From Streptomyces sp. NBC_00557 (GTDB lineage Bacteria; Actinomycetota; Actinomycetes; Streptomycetales; Streptomycetaceae): a DNA stretch of 64,000 nt. Numbering within the stretch: the stretch's first letter is position 1; each line of letters starts with the position of its first letter. Where the stretch lies: contig NZ_CP107796.1 in the NCBI RefSeq assembly GCF_036345995.1, forward strand, positions 6,820,001-6,884,000, read 5' to 3'. Below, in pieces: positions 55,219 to 64,000 of this stretch. The translations under genes were made by a program, and so were the position numbers. The notes beneath the pieces were generated by a model. The model worked only from the letters and a program-made list of their open reading frames with translations. It had not been told where the DNA came from and made no database searches.

Positions 55219-57366
55219 GTGAGCAGCGAGAACGAGCCGGGGGGCGGCGGGGCCGAAGGGGCGCCGCCGGAGCAGCTCGCGCTGATCCGGGAGAGCGTGC
55301 GCAAGGCGCGGGCGCCGCGGGCCAAGCCGCGCACCTGGCGGGGGGCCGCACTCGCCGAGGAGCTGCCCGTCGCCCGGGTGCTCGTCGACAAGGGCGTCCT
55401 GCACCTCGACCGGTACTTCGACTACGCGGTCCCCGCCGAGCTGGACGCCGACGCACAGCCGGGCGTTCGGGTGCGGGTGCGGTTCGGGGCCGGGCGGCAC
55501 CGGGTGCGCGAGGGGCGCCGCGAGGGCGGCGGGCTCATCGACGGCTTCCTGATCGAGCGCCGCGCCGAGTCCGACTACAGCGGCCCGCTGGCCGCACTGG
55601 CCCAGGTCGTCTCCCCGGAGCGTGTGCTCAGCGAGGAGCTGCTCAGTCTCGCGCGAGCCGTCGCCGACCGGTACGCCGGAAGCCTCGCCGACGTCCTCCA
55701 GCTCGCCGTGCCGCCCCGCAGCGCGCGAGCGGAGCAGCGGCCGTCCCCCGCGCCGCTGCCCCCGCCCGCAGCGCCCGAGGCGGGCTCCTGGGGGCGCTAC
55801 GAGCACGGCAGCGCCTTCCTCCACGCCCTCGCCGCCGGCAACGCGCCCAGGGCCGTCTGGAACGCGCTGCCGGGCCCGCTGTGGAGCGAGGAACTGGCCC
55901 GCGCCGTCGCCGCCACGCTCGCGTCCGGGCGCGGCGCCCTGGTCGTCGTACCGGACGGGCGGGCCGCCGCGCGCGTCGACGCCGCGCTCACCGGCCTGCT
56001 CGGCGCCGGCCGGCACGCGCTGCTCACCGCCGACGCCGGGCCCGAGAAGCGGTACGCGCAGTGGCTCGCCGTACGGCGGGGGTCCGTACGGGCCGTGGTG
56101 GGCACCCGCGCCGCCATGTTCGCGCCCGTGCAGAACCTGGGGCTCGTCGCCATCTGGGACGACGGCGACGACAGCCACAGCGAGCAGCACGCCCCGCAGC
56201 CGCACGCACGCGACGTGCTGCTGCTGCGCGCCGCGCTGGACAAGTGCGCCTTCCTGCTCGGCGGCTTCGCCTGCACCGTCGAGGCCGCCCAGCTCGTGGA
56301 CAGCGGCTGGGCCCGGCCGCTGGTCGCCGGCCGCGAGCAGGTACGCCGGGCCGCGCCCCTGGTCCGCACCGTCGGGGACGGCGACCTCGCGCGCGACGAG
56401 GCCGCCCGCGCCGCCCGGCTGCCCACCCTCGCCTGGCAGACGGCCCGCGAGGGGCTGCGGCACGGGCCCGTGCTGGTCCAGGTGCCCCGGCGCGGTTACG
56501 CACCCCGCCTGGCCTGCGCACAGTGCCGGGCCCCCGCCCGCTGCGCGCACTGCTCCGGGCCGCTGCAGGGGCAGGACGCGGGGGTGCTGCGATGCGGCTG
56601 GTGCGGGCGCGAGGAGAGCGGCTGGCACTGCCCCGAGTGCGGCGGATTCCGGTTGCGCGCCCAGGTCGTCGGGGCCCGGCGGACGGCCGAGGAGCTGGGG
56701 CGCGCCTTCCCCGCCGTCCCGGTGCGCACCTCGGGGCGGGAGCACGTGCTGGACACGGTGCCGGGCACGCCCGCGCTGGTGGTGAGCACACCGGGGGCCG
56801 AACCGGTCGCCGAGGGCGGATACGCGGCTGCCCTCCTGCTGGACGGCTGGGCCATGCTCGTACGACCCGACCTGCGGGCCGGCGAGGACGCGCTGCGCCG
56901 GTGGATCGCGGCGGCAGCGCTGGTGCGGCCGCAGAGCGAGGGCGGCACGGTGGTCGTGGTGGCCGAGCCGACCCTGCGGCCGGTGCAGGCGCTGGTGCGC
57001 TGGGACCCCGTCGGGCACGCGGTGCGCGAACTGGCCGAACGCGCCGAACTGGGCTTCCCGCCCGTCTCGCGGATGGCGGCGGTGTCCGGGACGCCCGCGG
57101 CCGTCGCCGAGTTCCTCGCCTCGGTCGAACTGCCGCAGGACGCGGAGGTGCTGGGGCCGGTGCCGATACCGCCGGCGCCGCCCGGCGGGCCCCGCAGACC
57201 CGGGGCGCCGCCGCCGGGTGAGCACTGGGACCGGGCGCTGGTCCGGGTCCCGCCGGGCAGTGGGTCCGCGCTGGCCTCCGCGCTGAAGACCGCGCAGGCC
57301 GCCCGGATGGCGCGGGGGAGCGGGGAGGCGGTGCGGGTGCGGATCGATCCGCCGGACATCGGCTGA
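55219..57366 (+). CDS. priA: PriA-like primosomal protein lacking helicase motifs
   Basis: A 715-residue PriA homologue. The N-terminal DNA-binding region (ARVLVDKGVLHLDRYFDYAVP) and the zinc-binding cysteines (CAQCRAPARCAHC, CGWCG, CPECG) are intact. Where helicase PriA has Walker A GxTGSGKT this protein reads AAGNAPRAVWNALPG, and the DEAH box is replaced by IWDDGDD. This is the known actinobacterial form, predicted to lack helicase activity. GTG 55219 gives a Glu/Gly-rich start; a TAAGAA box just upstream suggests leaderless expression. Confidence 0.9.
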   Translation: MSSENEPGGGGAEGAPPEQLALIRESVRKARAPRAKPRTWRGAALAEELPVARVLVDKGVLHLDRYFDYAVPAELDADAQPGVRVRVRFGAGRHRVREGRREGGGLIDGFLIERRAESDYSGPLAALAQVVSPERVLSEELLSLARAVADRYAGSLADVLQLAVPPRSARAEQRPSPAPLPPPAAPEAGSWGRYEHGSAFLHALAAGNAPRAVWNALPGPLWSEELARAVAATLASGRGALVVVPDGRAAARVDAALTGLLGAGRHALLTADAGPEKRYAQWLAVRRGSVRAVVGTRAAMFAPVQNLGLVAIWDDGDDSHSEQHAPQPHARDVLLLRAALDKCAFLLGGFACTVEAAQLVDSGWARPLVAGREQVRRAAPLVRTVGDGDLARDEAARAARLPTLAWQTAREGLRHGPVLVQVPRRGYAPRLACAQCRAPARCAHCSGPLQGQDAGVLRCGWCGREESGWHCPECGGFRLRAQVVGARRTAEELGRAFPAVPVRTSGREHVLDTVPGTPALVVSTPGAEPVAEGGYAAALLLDGWAMLVRPDLRAGEDALRRWIAAAALVRPQSEGGTVVVVAEPTLRPVQALVRWDPVGHAVRELAERAELGFPPVSRMAAVSGTPAAVAEFLASVELPQDAEVLGPVPIPPAPPGGPRRPGAPPPGEHWDRALVRVPPGSGSALASALKTAQAARMARGSGEAVRVRIDPPDIG

Positions 57367-57444
57367 CGAGCCGGCAGACCTGCTGCCGCTCGCGGCGCCC
57401 GCCGGTCAGTGGGTGCCGGGCGGCTCGTTCCTGCTGCACACGTC

Positions 57445-57470
57445 TGCCCTCCCGGACGTTCGGGAGGGCA
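57445..57470. terminator. Terminator between convergent priA and HTH gene
   Basis: A perfect 10-bp stem, TGCCCTCCCG at 57445-57454 against 57461-57470, with loop GACGTT. Confidence 0.7.
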
Positions 57471-57500
57471 GGGAGGAGACGGCGGGCGGTCCGCCGCGGA

Positions 57501-58250
<750 letters not shown>

Positions 58251-58282
58251 TCAACCCCCGCCCGAGAGGCCCGATCCCGCCC

Positions 58283-59215
58283 ATGAAGCTCGTCTTCGCC
58301 GGTACCCCCGAGGTCGCCGTTCCCGCTCTGGACGCTCTGATCGCCTCCGGGCGGCACGAGGTCGCCGCCGTCGTCACGCGGCCCGACGCGCCGGCCGGGC
58401 GCGGCCGCAGGCTGGTCGCGTCGCCCGTGGCCGAGCGGGCGGAGGAGGCCGGGATCGAGGTGCTGAAGCCGGTCAGGCCGCGGGATCCCGAGTTCCTCGA
58501 GCGGCTCAGGGAGATCGCCCCGGACTGCTGCCCGGTCGTCGCCTACGGCGCCCTGCTGCCCCGCGTCGCCCTCGACATCCCCGCCCATGGCTGGGTCAAC
58601 CTGCACTTCTCGCTGCTGCCCGCCTGGCGCGGGGCGGCGCCGGTGCAGCACGCCATCATGGCCGGTGACGAGATCACCGGGGCTTCGACGTTCCTCATCG
58701 AGGAGGGGCTCGACTCCGGGCCCGTCTACGGCACCGTGACCGAGGAGATCCGGCCCACCGACACCAGCGGCGACCTGCTCACCCGGCTCGCCTTCGCGGG
58801 CGCGGGACTGCTCGCCGCCACCATGGACGGCATCGAGGACGGCACCCTGAAGGCCGTGCCGCAGCCGGCCGAGGGCATCACCGTCGCACCGAAGATCACC
58901 GTCGAGGACGCCCAGGTGGACTGGGCCGCGCCCGCGCTGCGCGTGGACCGGGTGGTGCGCGGCTGCACCCCGGCGCCCGGCGCCTGGACCACCTTCCGCG
59001 GCGAGCGGCTCAAGCTCATCCAGGTCACGCCCGTGCCCGAGCGCACCGACCTCGCGCCCGGGCAGCCGGCCGTCGGCAAGAACAGCGTGCACGTCGGCAC
59101 CGGTTCGTACGCCGTCGAGCTGCTGTGGGTGCAGGCCCAGGGCAAGAAGCCGATGCGCGCGGCCGACTGGGCGCGCGGCGTGCGCATCGGCGAGAGCGAG
59201 AGGCTCGGCGGCTGA
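58283..59215 (+). CDS. fmt: Methionyl-tRNA formyltransferase
   Basis: Formylates initiator Met-tRNA. The 310-residue protein has the start [16 protein letters not shown], and the catalytic Asn, His and downstream Asp in [19 protein letters not shown] and GLDSGPVYG, plus a C-terminal OB domain. No def gene is adjacent. rsmB follows after 80 bp. Confidence 0.96.
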   Translation: MKLVFAGTPEVAVPALDALIASGRHEVAAVVTRPDAPAGRGRRLVASPVAERAEEAGIEVLKPVRPRDPEFLERLREIAPDCCPVVAYGALLPRVALDIPAHGWVNLHFSLLPAWRGAAPVQHAIMAGDEITGASTFLIEEGLDSGPVYGTVTEEIRPTDTSGDLLTRLAFAGAGLLAATMDGIEDGTLKAVPQPAEGITVAPKITVEDAQVDWAAPALRVDRVVRGCTPAPGAWTTFRGERLKLIQVTPVPERTDLAPGQPAVGKNSVHVGTGSYAVELLWVQAQGKKPMRAADWARGVRIGESERLGG

Positions 59216-59295
59216 GCTCCGGCGGCAGGACGCGGGGACGCGCCGACGTACGCTGGGAGACGCATCCCCTTCGTCACATCCGGAGCACCTTTTTC

Positions 59296-60714
59296 GTGAG
59301 CGAGCAGTCCCGGCGCCCCCGCAGGCCCGCCAAGCCCTACCGCCGTCCGCAGAAGGACCCCGTGCGCATCCTGGCCTTCGAGGCGCTGCGCGCGGTCGAC
59401 GAGCGGGACGCCTACGCCAACCTGGTGCTGCCTCCGCTGCTGCGCAAGGCCCGCGAGAAGGGCGACTTCGACGCGCGGGACGCCGCCCTCGCCACCGAGC
59501 TGGTGTACGGCACGCTGCGGCGGCAGGGGACGTACGACGCGGTGATCGCCGCCTGCGTCGACCGGCCGCTCGGCGAGGTCGACCCGCCGGTCCTCGACGT
59601 GCTCAGCCTCGGCGTGCACCAGCTGCTCGGCACGCGGATCCCGAGCCACGCCGCCGTGTCCGCCACCGTGGAGCTGGCGCGGGTGGTGCTCGGCGACGGG
59701 CGCGCCAGGTTCGTCAACGCCGTCCTGCGGAAAGTGGCCCAGGACGACCTGGACGGATGGCTGGAGAAGGTCGCGCCGCCCTACGACGAGGATCCCGAGG
59801 ACCACCTCGCCGTCGTGCACTCGCATCCCCGCTGGATCGTCTCCGCGCTCTGGGACTCGCTCGGCGGCGGGCGCGCCGGCATCGAGGACCTGCTGGAGGC
59901 CGACAACGAACGGCCCGAGGTGACCCTGGTGGCGCGGCCGGGGCGGGCCACCGCCGAGGAACTGCTGCGCGAGGACGCCGCCGTACCGGGGCGCTGGTCG
60001 CCGTACGCGGTGCGGCTCGCCGAGGGCGGCGAGCCGGGCGCGGTCGAGGCCGTGCGCGAGGGGCGGGCCGGAGTGCAGGACGAGGGCAGCCAGCTGGTCG
60101 CCCTCGCACTCGCGGGCGCGCCCCTCGAAGGATCCGACAGCAGGTGGCTCGACGGGTGCGCGGGGCCCGGCGGCAAGGCCGCGCTGCTGGCCGCCCTCGC
60201 CGCCGAACGCGGCGCCACCCTGCTCGCCTCCGAGAAGCAGCCGCACCGGGCGGGCCTGGTCGCCAGGGCGCTGGCCGGAAACCCGGGGCCGTACCAGGTC
60301 GTCGCCGCCGACGGGACCAGGCCGCCGTGGCGGCCCGGCACCTTCGACCGGGTGCTCATGGACGTGCCCTGCACCGGACTCGGCGCCCTGCGCCGGCGTC
60401 CCGAGGCCCGCTGGCGCCGCCGCCCCGAGGACCTGGACAGCTTCGCCCCCCTCCAGCGCGCCCTCCTGCGCACCGCCCTCGAGTCGGTGCGTGTCGGCGG
60501 CGTCGTCGGCTACGCCACCTGCTCCCCGCACCTGGCGGAGACCCGCGCCGTCGTGGCCGACGTGCTCAAGCAGCGCCCGGAAACGGAGCTGATCGACGCC
60601 CGCCCCCTGCTCCCGGACATGCCGGCGCTGGGCGAGGGCCCGGACGTACAACTCTGGCCCCACCTGCACGGCACGGACGCGATGTACCTGGCCCTGATCC
60701 GCAGAACGGCCTGA
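59296..60714 (+). CDS. rsmB: 16S rRNA (cytosine-967-C5)-methyltransferase RsmB
   Basis: A 472-residue protein with a NusB-like N-terminal RNA-binding domain (RILAFEALRAVDERDAYANL, TELVYGTLRRQGTYD) and a SAM methyltransferase domain. The latter has SAM motif I in LDGCAGPGGKAALLA and the two catalytic cysteines in DVPCTGLG and YATCSPH. GTG 59296 follows CGGAGC; the in-frame start at 59125 lies inside fmt. Confidence 0.94.
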   Translation: MSEQSRRPRRPAKPYRRPQKDPVRILAFEALRAVDERDAYANLVLPPLLRKAREKGDFDARDAALATELVYGTLRRQGTYDAVIAACVDRPLGEVDPPVLDVLSLGVHQLLGTRIPSHAAVSATVELARVVLGDGRARFVNAVLRKVAQDDLDGWLEKVAPPYDEDPEDHLAVVHSHPRWIVSALWDSLGGGRAGIEDLLEADNERPEVTLVARPGRATAEELLREDAAVPGRWSPYAVRLAEGGEPGAVEAVREGRAGVQDEGSQLVALALAGAPLEGSDSRWLDGCAGPGGKAALLAALAAERGATLLASEKQPHRAGLVARALAGNPGPYQVVAADGTRPPWRPGTFDRVLMDVPCTGLGALRRRPEARWRRRPEDLDSFAPLQRALLRTALESVRVGGVVGYATCSPHLAETRAVVADVLKQRPETELIDARPLLPDMPALGEGPDVQLWPHLHGTDAMYLALIRRTA

Positions 60715-60717
60715 ACG

Positions 60718-60815
60718 CCGCAGGGGCCGGCGCCCCGTAAGGGGCGCGGGGCTGTATCGATATGCGGCTCCGCCACGGGGCGCGATCAACTCCCACCGGC
60801 CCGCGGACGAATGAC
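60718..60815. repeat. Streptomyces interspersed intergenic repeat
   Basis: The block around CGCCCCGTAAGGGGCGCGGG and CTGTATCGATATGCGGCTCC matches, from memory, a short repeat found in very many copies between genes of Streptomyces chromosomes. It folds as a hairpin GCGCCCC 60730-60736 / GGGGCGC 60741-60747 with a GTAA loop, so it may also end rsmB transcription. Edges are approximate. Confidence 0.65.
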
Positions 60816-60833
60816 CACCGCAACGGACCGCCG

Positions 60834-60863
60834 TTACAGCCCGGCGCTGCGGCATGGCAGGCT
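60834..60863 (+). promoter_or_regulatory. Putative promoter for leaderless rpe
   Basis: TTACAG at 60834-60839, 18-bp spacer, CAGGCT at 60858-60863, ending 6 nt before the ATG at 60870. No Shine-Dalgarno. Confidence 0.45.
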
Positions 60864-60869
60864 TGGGGC

Positions 60870-61553
60870 ATGGCCCAGATCAACCCCAGCATCCTGTCCG
60901 CCGACTTCGCCCGCCTCGCGGACGAGGCCAAGGCGGTCCAAGGCGCCGACTGGCTGCATGTCGATGTCATGGACAACCACTTCGTCCCGAACCTCACGCT
61001 CGGCGTGCCGGTCGTGGAGTCCCTGGCGCGAGCGACGGACACCCCGCTGGACTGCCATCTGATGATCGAGGACCCCGACCGCTGGGCGCCCCAGTACGTC
61101 GAGGCGGGCGCCTCCTCCGTCACCTTCCACGTGGAGGCGGCCGCCGCTCCCGTGCGGCTGGCCCGGGAGATCCGCGCCAAGGGCGCCCGCGCCTCCATGG
61201 CGCTCAAGCCGGCGACGCCGATCGAGCCGTTCGAGGACCTGCTGCCGGAACTCGACATGGTGCTGATCATGACGGTCGAGCCCGGCTTCGGCGGTCAGGC
61301 GTTCCTCGACATCATGCTGCCCAAGATCCGCCGGACCAGGGAGCTGATCGCCAAGCACGGCCTGCAGTTGTGGCTCCAGGTCGACGGCGGCGTCTCGGCC
61401 TCGACGATCGAGCGGTGCGCGGACGCGGGAGCGGACGTCTTCGTGGCCGGCTCGGCCGTCTACGGCGCCGAGGACCCGGCGGAGGCGGTCCGGGCACTGC
61501 GCGCGCAGGCGGAGGCGGCCACCAGCCAGGCGTCCTGGGCATGCGACCACTGA
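60870..61553 (+). CDS. rpe: Ribulose-phosphate 3-epimerase
   Basis: Interconverts ribulose 5-phosphate and xylulose 5-phosphate in the pentose phosphate pathway. The 227-residue TIM barrel has the family motifs [57 protein letters not shown] and [13 protein letters not shown], including the metal ligands His, Asp, His and Asp. Probably leaderless. Confidence 0.97.
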   Translation: MAQINPSILSADFARLADEAKAVQGADWLHVDVMDNHFVPNLTLGVPVVESLARATDTPLDCHLMIEDPDRWAPQYVEAGASSVTFHVEAAAAPVRLAREIRAKGARASMALKPATPIEPFEDLLPELDMVLIMTVEPGFGGQAFLDIMLPKIRRTRELIAKHGLQLWLQVDGGVSASTIERCADAGADVFVAGSAVYGAEDPAEAVRALRAQAEAATSQASWACDH

Positions 61554-61667
61554 GCCACAGCTACGTGAACGGTTAAGTGAAGGCCGCCCTACGGGGCGGA
61601 TCAGCAGCGCCGAATCTGCAAGGATGAACGGCGAATCCAGAGTGTGAACAGCAGTGAGGAGATCGCC

Positions 61668-62687
61668 GTGTCGGGTATGTCGGCGGGCCGGTCAGCCATG
61701 CGGATGGGACCCGCTGAGCTGGTGCAGGCGGCGGCCATGGCCCGCCGCTTCTACCTCGAGGGCAAGTCCAAGATCCAGATCGCGGAGGAGTTCGGCGTCA
61801 GCCGCTTCAAGGTGGCCAGGGTCCTGGAGACGGCCCTCGAACGGGATCTCGTGCGTATCGAGATCCGTGTCCCCGCCGAGCTGGACGCCGAGCGCTCCGA
61901 CGCGCTGCGCGCCCGCTACGGCCTGCGGCACGCCGTCGTGGTCGAGTCCCCGGCCGACGCCGAGGAGACCCCCGACCCCGAGAACCTCGGCGAGGTCGCC
62001 GCCGACCTGCTCGGCGAGCTCGTCAACGAGGGGGACGTGCTCGGGCTGGCCTGGGGCCGGTCCACGATCCACATGGCGGCGGCGCTGGACCGGCTGCCGC
62101 CGTGCACGGTGGTCCAGCTGACGGGGGTGTACGACGCCGGGACCTCGGAGCGCGGCTCGGTCGAGGCCGTACGGCGTGCGGCGCAGGTGTCGGGCGGCGA
62201 CGCCCACCCCATCTACGCGCCGATGCTGCTGCCGGACGCCGCCACCGCCGCGGCGCTGCGCAACCAGACGGGGATCGCGCGGGCCTTCGAGTACTTCGAC
62301 AAGGTCACCGTCGCCTGCGTCTCCATCGGCTCCTGGGAGCCGGGCATCTCGACCGTGCACGACATGCTCAGCGACGAGGAGCGGGCGCACTACGCCTCGC
62401 TCGGCGTCGCCGCCGAGATGGCCGCGCACCTCTTCGACGCCGAGGGGCGCCGGATCGGGCGGGACCTGGGGGAGCGGTGCATCACGGTCAAGGCCGACCA
62501 GCTGCGCCGTATCCCGGAGGTCGTGGCGATCGCCGGCGGGCAGCGCAAGGCCGCCGCGATCGACGCGGTCCTGCGCTCCGGGCTCGTCACCAGCCTGGTC
62601 ACGGACACGTCGGCGGCCGACTACCTGATGACGGCGGGCCCCACCCCCAAGCCGGCCCTCAGCCGGTCGGACCCCGACGGCCACTGA
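61668..62687 (+). CDS. SorC/DeoR-type sugar-binding transcriptional regulator
   Basis: A 339-residue regulator: N-terminal HTH (about residues 22-55, YLEGKSKIQIAEEFGVSRFK) and a C-terminal NagB/phosphosugar-binding domain (LGLAWGRSTIHMAAAL, VQLTGVYD, GSWEPGISTV, VVAIAGGQRKAAAI). Family members answer to phosphorylated sugars. Its position after rpe hints at a pentose or triose phosphate ligand, but that is inference. GTG 61668 is preferred over GTG 61644 because GAGGAG at 61656-61661 is 6 nt upstream. The following 62688-62860 gap has no recognised feature. Confidence 0.88.
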   Translation: MSGMSAGRSAMRMGPAELVQAAAMARRFYLEGKSKIQIAEEFGVSRFKVARVLETALERDLVRIEIRVPAELDAERSDALRARYGLRHAVVVESPADAEETPDPENLGEVAADLLGELVNEGDVLGLAWGRSTIHMAAALDRLPPCTVVQLTGVYDAGTSERGSVEAVRRAAQVSGGDAHPIYAPMLLPDAATAAALRNQTGIARAFEYFDKVTVACVSIGSWEPGISTVHDMLSDEERAHYASLGVAAEMAAHLFDAEGRRIGRDLGERCITVKADQLRRIPEVVAIAGGQRKAAAIDAVLRSGLVTSLVTDTSAADYLMTAGPTPKPALSRSDPDGH

Positions 62688-62860
62688 CGGGGACCACGGC
62701 GACCGGCGGGGGAGCACGGGGGTTGTGGGCGCGGCGGCGCCCGTACGCCGCGGGGTCAGCGTCCGCAGGAGGGCGCGGCCGGGGACGGCGAGCGCGTCAC
62801 GGCGGGCCCCGGCGGGTCGTGGCGCGGTATGCGCGGGACGGCCGTGGCAGCATCGTCGGC

Positions 62861-63442
62861 ATGTTGCCGCGGTTCGTCCCCCACACGCCCAGACGGCCCC
62901 TCGTAGCGCATCCCACGGCCGAACGGTCCCCGGCCTCACCGCTGGCGCCGGGACCGCTCCCTGCCCCCTCTCAGGCCCCCGTACCGCCCCCGGCCTCGCC
63001 CGCCGCCCCCGGACCGTCGTCGGCTCTGCCGCGCCTGCTCGTGGGGCTGCTGGCCGGCCTGTTCCTGCTGGTGCTCGCCGGGTGCTCGTCCGGTGCCGGG
63101 GCGGGGACGAGCGCGGGCACGCACGCGCCCGGGACGAGCGCGTCCGCGCCGGCGTGGGCGCGGGGGATGGGGACCGTCAACGCGTCCCGGCTGCCGGCCG
63201 AGGCCCGCAGGACGCTCGCGCTCATCGACAGGGGCGGACCCTTCCCGTACGCCAGGGACGGGGTCGTCTTCGGGAACTTCGAGGGGCGCCTGCCGAAGCA
63301 CCCGCGCGGCTATTACCACGAGTACACCGTCCCGACGCCCGGCTCCCGCGACCGCGGCGCCCGGCGCATCGTCACCGGTCGGGGCGGCGAGATCTACTAC
63401 ACCGGCAATCACTACAACTCCTTCCGGGCGGTGCTGAGATGA
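62861..63442 (+). CDS. Guanyl-specific ribonuclease of the RNase Sa/barnase family, lipoprotein-like N-terminus
   Basis: A 193-residue protein whose last ~95 residues match RNase Sa. Catalytic E154 (GYYHEYTV), R168-R169 (GARRIV) and H184 (YTGNHYNSF) are all present, with the substrate-site PFPYARDGVVFGN. The RNase Sa disulfide cysteines are absent. The N-terminal ~50 residues are Pro/Ala-rich, then a hydrophobic segment ends in a lipobox (LVLAGC-S-S), so it is likely exported and lipid-anchored. A shorter start near the hydrophobic segment is possible. It overlaps its inhibitor gene by 4 bp. Confidence 0.85.
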   Translation: MLPRFVPHTPRRPLVAHPTAERSPASPLAPGPLPAPSQAPVPPPASPAAPGPSSALPRLLVGLLAGLFLLVLAGCSSGAGAGTSAGTHAPGTSASAPAWARGMGTVNASRLPAEARRTLALIDRGGPFPYARDGVVFGNFEGRLPKHPRGYYHEYTVPTPGSRDRGARRIVTGRGGEIYYTGNHYNSFRAVLR

Positions 63443-63777
63443 GCGGGGACCTGACGGATCTGACCGGGCGGCTCGTGGTCGACCTGGACCTCGGCGGGGT
63501 CACCGGCAAGGCCGGTCTGATGGACCGCGCCGCCCGCGCCCTGGCGCTGCCCGAGTGGTTCGGCCGCAACTGGGACGCGCTCGCCGACTCCCTCGCCGAC
63601 CACACGGTCTGGCCGGAGGGCGCCGTCGAGCAGGGACTGCTGATCGTCGTCCGCGGCTGGCAGCCGTACGCCGAGGAGAATCCGGGCGAGTGGCGGACCG
63701 CCCAGGAGGTGTTCACCGAGGCCGTGGACCGGACGCCCGCCCTCGCCGTCGTGCTGGCCCTCGGAGGATCCTCCTAG
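63439..63777 (+). CDS. Barstar-family ribonuclease inhibitor
   Basis: A 112-residue cytosolic protein with the barstar pattern GKAGLMDRAARALALPEWFGRNWDALADSLAD, in which the helix 2 region and the Asp residues that plug RNase active sites occur. The ATG overlaps the RNase TGA, so inhibitor and enzyme are made together, protecting the cell from RNase that fails to leave the cytosol. Specific pairing with the upstream RNase is inferred from the overlap. Confidence 0.9.
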   Translation: MSGDLTDLTGRLVVDLDLGGVTGKAGLMDRAARALALPEWFGRNWDALADSLADHTVWPEGAVEQGLLIVVRGWQPYAEENPGEWRTAQEVFTEAVDRTPALAVVLALGGSS

Positions 63778-63909
63778 GTGATCGGCGCGCACCCTGGATG
63801 TTCCGTCGGGGCATGCCGGCCACCCCGACATGGGACAATGAAGTACGTGCTCTTTCCCCCCGGCGCACCCGTCGGGGGGTCACCTCTGATCGACTGGGAT
63901 GTGCAGCAC

Positions 63910-64000
63910 GTGCGTTTCCTCAATGACATCCAGCCCGCGTACGACCTGACGTACGACGACGTGTTCATGGTGCCGAGCCGCTCCGCGGTGGGCTCCCGTC
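63910..64000 (+). CDS. GuaB1-type IMP dehydrogenase/GMP reductase family protein, N-terminal part, cut by the window edge
   Basis: The first 30 codons from GTG 63910 read MRFLNDIQPAYDLTYDDVFM then VPSRSAVGSR, the entry motif of the IMPDH/GMP reductase family (LTYDDV.LVP). The form MRFL...YDLTYDDVFMVPSRS matches the actinobacterial GuaB1 branch, which lies in this region of Streptomyces chromosomes. In mycobacteria a GuaB1 has been shown to act as GMP reductase; whether this one does needs the missing remainder. Confidence 0.8.
   Translation, partial: MRFLNDIQPAYDLTYDDVFMVPSRSAVGSR

Noticed and set aside
62102..62860. Upstream extension of the RNase ORF back to 62102
   Set aside because: It overlaps the SorC-type regulator in another frame and codes low-complexity Arg/Gly sequence; the RNase is called from ATG 62861.

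Overview
This window is a stretch of conserved chromosome core from a Streptomyces-type actinomycete. The evidence is the very high GC with G/C at third codon positions, frequent GTG and TTG starts, stop/start overlaps of the ATGA and GTGA type, and Streptomyces marker genes: bldD (the c-di-GMP-responsive developmental repressor), the sIHF nucleoid protein and a PimA-type phosphatidylinositol mannoside cluster. From memory, the gene order is that of the S. coelicolor region holding relA (SCO1513), bldD (SCO1489) and sihF (SCO1480). I could not check that alignment here. I see no prophage, integron, CRISPR array, insertion sequence, rRNA or tRNA.

Layout. 1-311: 5' end of an EF-G-like GTPase (minus strand). 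608-3998: PI/PIM lipid operon (pgsA, acyltransferase, pimA, LemA-like protein). 4150-6495: pdxS-pdxT (PLP synthase) and a YebC protein. 6623-8858: ruvCAB. 9048-13104: yajC-secD-secF-apt. 13105-13961: non-coding DNA with two tandem-repeat arrays. 13962-16496: relA, followed by a third small repeat array. 16639-18856 (minus): DUF349 protein and membrane cyclophilin. 19034-24375: metallo-hydrolase, hisS, VKOR, rarA, and rpsD behind a long structured leader. 24504-26696 (minus): STAND ATPase/TPR protein. 26858-36432: two small membrane-associated proteins, alaS, ruvX, mltG, then aroE-aroC-aroK-aroB. 36616-39814: P-loop kinase-like protein, degenerate aminopeptidase-P homologue, efp, nusB. 39982-40485 (minus): bldD. 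40739-50697: pyrimidine operon pyrR-pyrB-pyrC-orf-carA-carB-pyrD-pyrF. 50998-57366: sihF, gmk, rpoZ, coaBC, metK, priA. 57501-58043 (minus): HTH protein. 58283-62687: fmt, rsmB, rpe, SorC-type regulator. 62861-63777: secreted guanyl-specific RNase and barstar. 63910-64000: start of a GuaB1-type gene.

How the genes work together. Most of the window makes nucleotides (pyr operon, apt, gmk), the shikimate pathway, translation factors (hisS, alaS, rpsD, efp, fmt, rsmB), the SecDF translocon and recombination/replication proteins. It also carries three global switches: RelA ((p)ppGpp), BldD (c-di-GMP) and sIHF (nucleoid). apt and gmk lie close to relA and sihF and feed the purine pools that RelA uses. 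PyrR sits at the head of its own operon behind a leader that looks able to hide its ribosome-binding site.

The best candidates for new biology are non-coding. They are the ~108-bp and 22-bp tandem arrays between apt and relA, the ~20-bp array straight after relA, the competing hairpins before sihF and the long leader before rpsD. Among proteins, the notable ones are the RNase/barstar pair, an aminopeptidase-P homologue lacking canonical metal ligands, a STAND ATPase without a visible DNA-binding domain, and a Ser/Pro/Ala-rich insert in SecD. I found no convincing multi-gene system that is wholly undescribed.
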